A DNA stretch of 13,443 bases from positions 1 to 13,443 of the forward strand of contig RXOD01005554.1 of the NCBI GenBank assembly GCA_005223375.1. Reading direction: 5' to 3'. Origin of the DNA: Amoebophrya sp. AT5.2 (Eukaryota > Sar > Dinophyceae > Syndiniales > Amoebophryaceae). Below, piece after piece: positions 8,485-13,443 of this stretch. The notes under the pieces are model-generated. The model ran no database searches, had not been told where the DNA came from, and was given only the letters and a program-made list of their open reading frames with translations. Numbering within the stretch: position 1 is the stretch's first letter; each line of letters opens with the position of its first letter. Position numbers and translations under genes: made by a program.

Positions 8485-10551
8485 TCAGGTCCTGCAGCGT
8501 ACGAAGCGATCGAGCTGCGGGTCGACGACGGCCACCAGCCGCAGCGCCCCCTGCAGTTCCCGCAGGTCCTCCACGCTGCACGCGCTCCCCACCGCCCACG
8601 ACGTCGCGGCCAGGAGCATCTTTTCGTGTCGCAGTCCGCGTTCGCAGAACAACCGCACCAGGTCCAGAACCTCTCGCGCGGCCGCCGGGCCGCGGGCGTG
8701 GCCCAGCGACGAGCCTTCCAGTAGTCGGAGGACGAAGGCCGCTCCGCGCTGGAACAAGTCGTCATTTTCGGAGTGGCTGACTTCGCTTCCGTCAACCTGA
8801 TCCGACAAAGAGTTCTTCTTGTGCAGGGCGGTCAAAAGTTCGCGCCACGCGCAGAACTCGTCGCGCAGCGCGGTAGTCGAGCGGCCCCCTACACGAAGAT
8901 CAGCCGCCGTCGCGGCCTGTAGTTCCCTGCCGTGCTTCCCTACCGGCAACATCGGGTCCCTACCGTCATCCGCGGTGTCAAACATCGGCCGCAAACAAGA
9001 GTGGTCATCATCTGCCCTGGTGTTGATACGCTGCTGCTCTTGCCGTTCTTCCTCCGCGTGCTGCCGTTTTCGCACGACGCGGAGCACCGCGTCGAAGAGG
9101 CGGTCCGCCAGTTCCCGGTAGTGGTTCCGCAAAGCGAACACCGCCCCCACCACTTGGTTTTCGTCCTTCTGCATCTCGTGGGAGAGAAACGCCTTCTCCT
9201 TCCGGATCTGCTTCACCAGGTGGATCTTCGCCCCCGAAGGGCCGGGCAGTGCTTCCTGAGTGGACTTTCGCTCTGCCTTGGGCGTTTTCTTCGGGAGGAT
9301 AACCGTGCTGCTGTTCGGGATGTGCACGGCCGTCCTCCTCTGATGGAATTGGACGAAAAGCTCGGAGGAGGTCCGATGTCGAGTATAGTCGCAGTGAGCG
9401 TGGGACGACAGCCCCGCTACCGTCGCGAACCGCCGTACCGCAGTGCTCGCAAAAACTGCAGCACGGCTCTTCGCGACGGACGCGGCAAAAGCTTCTCGCT
9501 CTGCAAATCCCCGCTCCTTCGTTCTCGCAGACGCGCATTCGTTCTCGCTGTCGGCGCTCACACCAGTCCTTCGACCGCGACTTGCGGGCTCGGCAAATCC
9601 CCGCTCCGACGCGGCGAGCCGAATCAGGGGTTCCAGCCCAAGTGGCGACTTGCTGCGCACCACCGCATTTTCTCGCGTGCTAGAGATCACCGCCGCGAGC
9701 TGTGCCAGCTGCCGAAAGTCCAGCTCCCGGAAGAATCGGTGCGCGTCTCCGATCGCTCTCGCCGAAGAGCAGTGGTCGTGCTCACCACCTCGGCGGCCTC
9801 CGCCCGCCTCCTCGCTCTCGTGCCCGGTCGTGAACATGTCCTCGAGTTCGGCTTCGCCCGCCCCCGGAAGCAGCCTCTCTGCCAGCGCGTCGAGTGCTGC
9901 GACGTCGTGGAAGCCCGCGCAGTGCGCTGCGTAGAGCACACGCAGGAGGTGCTGCGGCCGCAAACTCCTCTCTGGGGCCGAGGCCGTCCGGTGGCTTAGG
10001 CTTTCCCGAGGACGTTCCCAAGCCGTGACCGCGCGCAGCAGCCCCCTCCACAGGGCTGTATCCCGCACGGGGTAGCGGCGCGCGGCCTCCGCCAGTTGGG
10101 CGAACTCTGGACCACGACTGCAGTCTTCGATTCGCGACGGAACAACTGCTGGGGGTGTCCTCGCCCCACTTTTCGCCGCCGTGAAGTAGTGGGCGTGGAG
10201 TAGCGAATCCAGCCGATCCGGCACGCCGTCGCGAGGAGCCTCTGTCGATGTCGTGGGTCTACTCTCCTCCGGCGTCTCCAGGTACTTTGCGGCCGACGGT
10301 TCCTCTGGGAAGACGGGCTCGAGAGAACAAGAACCGAGAGGACTCAGTGATGAAACACTTCCCGTATGATGTGCTGGTTGCCGCTGCTGTGTCCTGGCAC
10401 CATCACAGTTCCAGTAGACGGTGAAAAGGGCCCGGCGCTGCCGGTGCGTCGCTCGCGGGGCTGCGCGCGGCCGCGCCGCCGGAAGGCCGAGGACCGGCAG
10501 CGAAGGCAGAGAACCAAGGCCGAGGACCGGCAGCGAACACGACTTCGCCAT
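8485..10551 (-). CDS. 688-residue protein, presequence-like N-terminus, possible organellar helical-repeat protein
   Basis: One long open frame runs from ATG at 10551 to TGA at 8485. Residues 1-77 are rich in Arg, Ala, Ser, Pro and Leu with a single acidic residue (Asp50), as in mitochondrial targeting sequences. Stretches at about 197-228 (HLLRVLYAAHCAGFHDVAAL) and 275-296 (LDFRQLAQLAAVIS) look like paired amphipathic helices of the OPR/FAST/heptatricopeptide-repeat kind found in organellar RNA-binding proteins. More helical Leu/Ala/Arg-rich stretches follow at 465-508, 562-578 and 600-680. No RAP domain or other catalytic motif is seen. Low-complexity linkers and small duplications (SLPVLGL at 6-12 and 17-23; ERGFAE at 316-321 and 346-351) interrupt it. 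A GTACGC donor eight codons before the end could replace the last residues with a short exon. The ORF is secure; the organellar RNA-binding role is a weak inference. Confidence 0.72.
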   Translation of the reverse strand: MAKSCSLPVLGLGSLPSLPVLGLPAARPRAAPRATHRQRRALFTVYWNCDGARTQQRQPAHHTGSVSSLSPLGSCSLEPVFPEEPSAAKYLETPEESRPTTSTEAPRDGVPDRLDSLLHAHYFTAAKSGARTPPAVVPSRIEDCSRGPEFAQLAEAARRYPVRDTALWRGLLRAVTAWERPRESLSHRTASAPERSLRPQHLLRVLYAAHCAGFHDVAALDALAERLLPGAGEAELEDMFTTGHESEEAGGGRRGGEHDHCSSARAIGDAHRFFRELDFRQLAQLAAVISSTRENAVVRSKSPLGLEPLIRLAASERGFAEPASRGRRTGVSADSENECASARTKERGFAEREAFAASVAKSRAAVFASTAVRRFATVAGLSSHAHCDYTRHRTSSELFVQFHQRRTAVHIPNSSTVILPKKTPKAERKSTQEALPGPSGAKIHLVKQIRKEKAFLSHEMQKDENQVVGAVFALRNHYRELADRLFDAVLRVVRKRQHAEEERQEQQRINTRADDDHSCLRPMFDTADDGRDPMLPVGKHGRELQAATAADLRVGGRSTTALRDEFCAWRELLTALHKKNSLSDQVDGSEVSHSENDDLFQRGAAFVLRLLEGSSLGHARGPAAAREVLDLVRLFCERGLRHEKMLLAATSWAVGSACSVEDLRELQGALRLVAVVDPQLDRFVRCRT
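9503..9607. repeat. Dispersed 15-bp direct repeat in the 688-codon ORF
   Basis: GCAAATCCCCGCTCC occurs at 9503-9517 and 9593-9607, exactly 90 nt apart, so in the same frame. It encodes the repeated ERGFAE motif. Confidence 0.85.
10483..10537. repeat. 22-bp direct repeat, 33-nt period, in the presequence region
   Basis: A 22-bp unit beginning AAGGCCGAGGACC occurs at 10483-10504 and 10516-10537. The 33-nt offset keeps frame and gives two copies of SLPVLGL eleven residues apart at the N-terminus of the 688-residue protein. Confidence 0.9.
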
Positions 10552-10557
10552 ATATTA

Positions 10558-10560
10558 CTG
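10558..10560 (-). promoter_or_regulatory. Candidate 3' splice site (CAG) before 688-codon ORF
   Basis: CAG ends 6 nt before the ATG at 10551 on the minus strand, preceded by GCAGCTGCCA. It is a candidate trans-splice acceptor. Confidence 0.4.
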
Positions 10561-11158
10561 TGGCAGCTGCTGGCGATAGGTGTGTGAGGAGTTGTCGGTG
10601 TCTTGACTTGTTTCAGAAGCTTCTTCAATGTTTCGCTTTGCCTTTCGTGGTCCTGATCGACTGTAGGGTTTCACGGGTCACGTTGCAGTTTTCTTGCCAC
10701 ACACGATCACGAGGAGTCTCTGATCACGACGAACTCATGAGAGCACGGATCCTCAACTACATCGCTGGTCAGTTTTGCCAGCTCTCGAATGAAACGAGTG
10801 AATAGCGCGCGCGAAGAAGAGAATCAAGGCCGGCAAAGGGCAATCAATGGCCTCGATCGGGTCGATGCCTGATCTAGGCCACAAATCGTTCACAAGAATG
10901 AAATATTATGGTCGTGCTCGTGCGCGCGCATATTATTAATTTGTCGTGCCTTTCTGCGATGTGGCGTTGCTTTGCATGTCGATGCATCGGAGAAAACACC
11001 TCCGCGAGTGGCAGATCGATGCCTTCTTGCAGCATTGTACACGTTGTACCCGCGACATTCATCTCCTTGGTCCAGAGCGCAGCCCAACTGCCCATCCATC
11101 ACGAAGATTCGGCAAAATTTCGAGCCATATCGATGACGCATGTTTCCCCCATCGCTCC

Positions 11159-11191
11159 GCACCATCGATGGATGCAAGTCCTCGATGGTGC
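11159..11191 (-). repeat. 10-bp perfect hairpin just after a stop codon
   Basis: GCACCATCGA (11159-11168) and TCGATGGTGC (11182-11191) are perfect inverted repeats around a 13-nt loop. On the transcribed strand the stem starts 14 nt after the stop codon of the 161-residue gene. It is the strongest small hairpin I found in the window. It may act in 3' end formation or mRNA stability. Confidence 0.65.
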
Positions 11192-11205
11192 CTTATGGTG
11201 CCTCA

Positions 11206-11851
11206 TCACGTCACTTTCCACCGCACGCCAACCTCGAGCCCGCCGCTGTCCTGTGACGCGGAACTAGATGTCAACTTGCGGAACTGACGCGTTAACGCGA
11301 CTTCGCCGTCGTCCCCGCTCCCTTCAAACACCTCCGCAACGCTCATCTGTTTGCCCGCGAAAAACGCCACCCGCACCTGCCTGCTGTTGCCTACGTGTGG
11401 CGCGGCAGGCGAGGGAGAGCTCGCTGGGTCGTCCGAAGACGGCTTCGTCATTTCGCTTTCCTCGCTCCTTCCACAGCCCTGTCCAGCGCCCCTCGTCAGC
11501 TTCAAGAAGCTCCACTGCTCGTCCGAATTCAGCAGGTGCAGACGCCAGGAGCCGGCCGCGTCGGGGCTGTTTCAGGCGATCGGAGCACGAGCAGGTACTA
11601 GTTTCAGAGAGGTATATTATACCTGAGCGCGCGATTATATCCAGGAACAAGCTCCTTCGTCCAATGGCGGATGAAATTGCAATCCCAAAAAAGAGAAACA
11701 AACCAAAGAACCCGGTGGAACAGTACATGGCAAACGCGTCCGACTGGACGTCGGCAGCCTCCACCACCTGGCGTAGAGTCCACGTGGCACACCCGACTTT
11801 CCCCCCCTTCGTTGCGCTCTCGACGGTCACCTCTACCTCCTTGCCGACCAT
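11206..11851 (-). CDS. Two-exon gene, 161-residue protein of unknown function
   Basis: Exon 1 is 11851-11727 and exon 2 is 11566-11206 (TGA). A GT-AG intron of 160 nt splits an AT+C codon (Ile). The product begins MVGKEVEVTVESATKGGKVG and continues through VVEAADVQSDAFA into PDAAGSWRLHLLNSDEQW, a Ser/Pro-rich middle (residues about 82-100), and a last part with VRVAFFAGKQMSVAEVF and LEVGVRWKV. Alternating hydrophobic residues at both ends suggest beta strands, perhaps a small beta-sandwich interrupted by a loop. I recognise no family. No signal peptide or membrane segment remains after splicing; the hydrophobic FFGLFLFFG stretch in the unspliced frame lies in the intron. An ATG at 11923 is in frame upstream, but the CAG four nt before 11851 favours the shorter start. 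The splice model rests on frame and GT-AG only. Confidence 0.58.
11567..11726 (-). other. Intron of the 161-residue gene (160 nt, phase 2)
   Basis: Donor GCCAT|GTACTGTTCC, acceptor GCCTGAAACAG|CCCC. The start of the intron is T-rich. A second donor-like GTATAA at 11622 cannot join exon 2 in frame by any nearby AG. The 11-mer GCTCCGATCGC (11576-11586) lies 9 nt before the intron end and also occurs in intron 4 of the ankyrin gene. Confidence 0.6.
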
Positions 11852-11855
11852 AGAG

Positions 11856-11858
11856 CTG
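11856..11858 (-). promoter_or_regulatory. Candidate 3' splice site (CAG) before 161-residue gene
   Basis: CAG ends 4 nt before the ATG at 11851 and follows a pyrimidine-rich stretch (TCTCATCCACTTCTCGA). This is the best-looking acceptor of the five. The upstream gene stops only 167 nt away, so this acceptor would lie in a short intergenic space. Confidence 0.5.
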
Positions 11859-12018
11859 TCGAGAAGTGGATGAGAACAATGAGATTGAGTTGTATATTGG
11901 AAACAAATATATAAAATGAACATGAATCTGAATGTTCTTCGGGGGGATCGAACACTGATTTTCCCAACATGCGCAGAGTAGTCCTTGATGCCCTACCCAT
12001 CCATCACTAAATGCCTCT

Positions 12019-12949
12019 CTAGCACCTCAAACCGCCCGGCACGAAGGGCGCCGCATCCAGCTTGAGCTTGTTGTCATCGGCCCGACGGTCCACAGTACTG
12101 CGCTCCGGGACGCTCTCGAACCTTTTCGAATCATTCGGAATCGATCATCAGATCGACCACGATCGACATCAAGAAAAATTAAATAAGAACCAGAAGTCTT
12201 CTACGACTGTACTTTTCGCCGTGGTTCTCTGCTTTGTCTCGCCACTTCGACAACCGGCTTTCCAGTTCCACAAGGGGTTCTGGCGGTTGCTCTCCTGGGG
12301 ACGTGGCTTTACTCGACGCCGGCGTTCCACTCGCGACGGTGGATCCGTCCTCCTGATCAAGAAGAGGGCCCTCTTGAGGACCACTCCGCCGCAGTTTTTC
12401 GTTTTCCGATGAACCTGCGGAGGTTCTTACGCTCCCATTTTCTTCGGCCTGCTGCTGTGGCCGCTCCCCCTGCTCTTCGGGCTCTAGAAGGTGTGTGTCA
12501 CTGCACGCTGTGCTTGCGGTGTTTCTTCCCCTGATTGTCCTCGCCTCCAGATTTTGACCCTGACTGCAGCGTCGATAACCCTCGATCGACGACGCGGCGT
12601 CTGCCGTGCCCTGTTTCGCATCCGATTCCAGCGCTGTCCCATCGGCCGCGGTGCGCCACTTGCCCAATTTTTGGGCCAGCTCCTCGCTTTTTCGTGAAGA
12701 AGAAGACGACGAGTCTGCAGTTCCCCAATGCCCCTTCGTGAGCGCAGACGCCGCACCACCTGCGCCAGGCGTTGCAGAAGAAGACGAGGCGGCTGAAGAA
12801 GAAGACGCTGCGGACGATATTACCGCGCTGGTGGAGGTTTTGGCGCGATCGACGGTGGACTGACCTTGCGCCTCGAAATTGAGCCCGTCCTCGTCCGCCT
12901 TGCTCTTCCACTTATTTAGCTTCGCGAAAAGCTCGCCGGAGGCAGCCAT
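12019..12949 (-). CDS. Two-exon gene: 279-residue low-complexity protein with KW repeats and PAM2-like C-terminus
   Basis: Exon 1 is 12949-12213 and exon 2 is 12121-12019 (TAG), joined across a 91-nt intron through an AA+G codon (Lys). Three copies of a short helical motif occur: LFAKLNKWKSKADEDG (7-22), ELAQKLGKWRTAADG (90-104) and LESRLSKWRDKAENHG (229-244). Copies 1 and 3 continue with FE and then STVDR; in copy 3 this tail is supplied by exon 2, which confirms the splice. The rest is rich in Ser, Ala, Gln and Glu and is probably disordered. The C-terminus carries LKLDAAPFVP, which fits the PAM2 pattern LxxxAxxFxP that binds the MLLE domain of poly(A)-binding protein, with Lys at the usual Asn position. 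A cytoplasmic mRNA-associated role is therefore plausible but inferred. No enzyme domain is seen. The start is the first ATG, with CAG ten nt before it. Confidence 0.82.
12122..12212 (-). other. Intron of the KW-repeat gene (91 nt, phase 2)
   Basis: Donor GGCGAAAA|GTACAGTCG, acceptor ATTCGAAAAG|GTTCGAG. CGAAAAG is present at both boundaries, a 7-bp direct repeat. The intron is rich in CGAT (GATGTCGATCG, GATGATCGATT). Confidence 0.85.
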
Positions 12950-12959
12950 ATTCCGATAG

Positions 12960-12962
12960 CTG
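12960..12962 (-). promoter_or_regulatory. Candidate 3' splice site (CAG) before KW-repeat gene
   Basis: CAG ends 10 nt before the ATG at 12949, after ACAACTTACTGT, in which TTACT could serve as a branch site. It is a candidate trans-splice acceptor. Confidence 0.4.
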
Positions 12963-13141
12963 ACAGTAAGTTGTACTTGTTCACTGTTTCAACCACGTCG
13001 AGATGTTGAACCGTATTACGGTATAACGACTACCACCAGTCTCGGTCCTGTCAGTTCGTTTGGTCCGATGGGAATTGATTTCGGAAAAATGCTCATGCTG
13101 TGGCTGTGCTCTTGTGGAGCGAGATATCAAGGTAGGGCTTC

Positions 13142-13159
13142 GAGATACAAGAGATACAA
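13142..13159. repeat. 9-bp tandem repeat GAGATACAA
   Basis: Two exact head-to-tail copies; a related GAGATATCAA lies about 20 nt to the left. Confidence 0.85.
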
Positions 13160-13384
13160 AGGTGTCGCCGGCGTGATTTCCTGTGCGAAGCGGGAAGACG
13201 AAGGAACGCCACGAAAGAATGACGCACCACTGTAGTACTTTCTATGGAACCTGACCCGCGCGGACTATCAAACGCCTATTGCGCCTCCGCCTTCTGCTTT
13301 CGTCTGGCAGGGAACTTGAAACGCCGCATACATGAAGACATTCGTTCGCTCGTTCGTTGAAGTGCCAACTTTTTTTTTCTCACG

Positions 13385-13398
13385 TGGCAGTACTGCCA
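13385..13398. repeat. 14-bp palindrome TGGCAGTACTGCCA
   Basis: A perfect palindrome between the first two poly-T runs. It could be a dimeric protein-binding site or chance; nothing nearby decides. Confidence 0.5.
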
Positions 13399-13443
13399 AA
13401 GTTCTTTTTTTTTTTCGGTGCACATTTTTTTTTTTTTTTGTAC

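Larger units (their letters stand above)
10552..11205. other. Intergenic region, mostly featureless
   Basis: These 654 nt lie between the 688-codon gene's start and the stop of the next minus-strand gene. ATG frames on both strands up to 119 codons (plus 10908-11267) overlap each other and show no known motif. The distinct structure is the 10-bp hairpin at 11159-11191, with a small direct repeat of ATGGTGCC (11185-11192 and 11195-11202) at its edge. Confidence 0.55.
12950..13443. other. Intergenic region with poly-T runs, no secure gene
   Basis: Upstream flank of the KW-repeat gene. A 55-codon ATG frame on the plus strand (13068-13235) starts with a short hydrophobic stretch, but nothing else supports it. 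Three lengthening T runs lie at 13370-13378 (9), 13405-13415 (11) and 13425-13439 (15), near the right edge. A 9-bp tandem repeat and a 14-bp palindrome are listed separately. The T runs would be A runs in a minus-strand transcript coming from the right, so they could lie near the 3' end of the next gene. Confidence 0.5.

Noticed and set aside
10908..11267. Plus-strand ATG frame of 119 codons, with minus-strand frames over the same bases
   Set aside because: Frames on both strands look equally plausible, the plus frame runs into the secure minus-strand exon, and no family is recognised.
11622..11851. Longer first exon for the 161-residue gene using the GTATAA donor at 11622, which would add a hydrophobic FFGLFLFFG segment
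   Set aside because: No nearby AG restores the frame of exon 2 from that donor, whereas GTACTG at 11726 does.
11940..12010. tRNA-like string (TGTTCGATCCCCCC on the minus strand)
   Set aside because: The flanking bases do not pair as a T stem and no acceptor or anticodon arms can be drawn.
13068..13235. Plus-strand 55-codon frame starting MGIDFGKMLMLWLCSCG
   Set aside because: Short, no supporting splice partner inside the window, opposite orientation. It could be a first exon of a divergent gene beyond the right edge, but this cannot be judged here.
1..13443. Prokaryotic operon, CRISPR array, insertion sequence or viral element
   Set aside because: Frame-restoring GT-AG introns show a eukaryotic nucleus. 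No regularly spaced repeats, transposase, integrase or capsid-like protein was found on either strand.

Overview
This window is eukaryotic nuclear DNA carrying five protein-coding genes, all on the minus strand. Three of the genes can be reconstructed only by joining exons across GT-AG introns (ten in all), and every join keeps the frame open. The 5' splice sites are unusual: +5 is G in only one of ten. Every start codon has a CAG 0 to 15 nt upstream, and one pair of genes is separated by only 167 nt. One-way, closely packed genes with a candidate trans-splice acceptor at each start fit an alveolate of the dinoflagellate lineage. A syndinian parasite such as Amoebophrya is my best guess. That is an inference from layout; no single gene here proves it.

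Layout, left to right (transcription runs right to left). 1-497 has no recognisable gene. 498-2057 is an intronless RsmB/NSUN-type RNA m5C methyltransferase with both catalytic cysteines. 2058-2933 is intergenic and holds a GT microsatellite, a 39-bp-period repeat built on AATAAACCTG, a hairpin and a G-rich tract running into the next stop codon. 2934-7599 is a nine-exon gene for a 1052-residue protein: a long unrecognised N-terminal part, two predicted coiled coils and C-terminal ankyrin repeats. 7600-8484 is intergenic with short palindromes. 8485-10551 is an intronless ORF of 688 residues with a presequence-like N-terminus and helical-repeat-like stretches, perhaps an organellar RNA-binding protein. 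10552-11205 is intergenic, with a 10-bp hairpin just after the next gene's stop. 11206-11851 is a two-exon gene for a 161-residue protein of unknown function. 12019-12949 is a two-exon gene for a 279-residue low-complexity protein with a repeated KW motif and a C-terminal PAM2-like motif, so it may bind poly(A)-binding protein. 12950-13443 is intergenic with poly-T runs.

Three of the gene products point loosely to RNA metabolism (rRNA/tRNA methylation, possible organellar RNA binding, possible poly(A)-binding-protein docking). There is no evidence that the five genes form a pathway. Their shared orientation probably reflects genome-wide one-way gene order rather than an operon.

The most interesting signals are: the repeat in the 12019-12949 gene whose unit is completed only by splicing; its PAM2-like C-terminus; CAG just upstream of all five starts; the degenerate 5' splice sites, with short direct repeats at some intron ends; and the large ankyrin protein with no family I can name.
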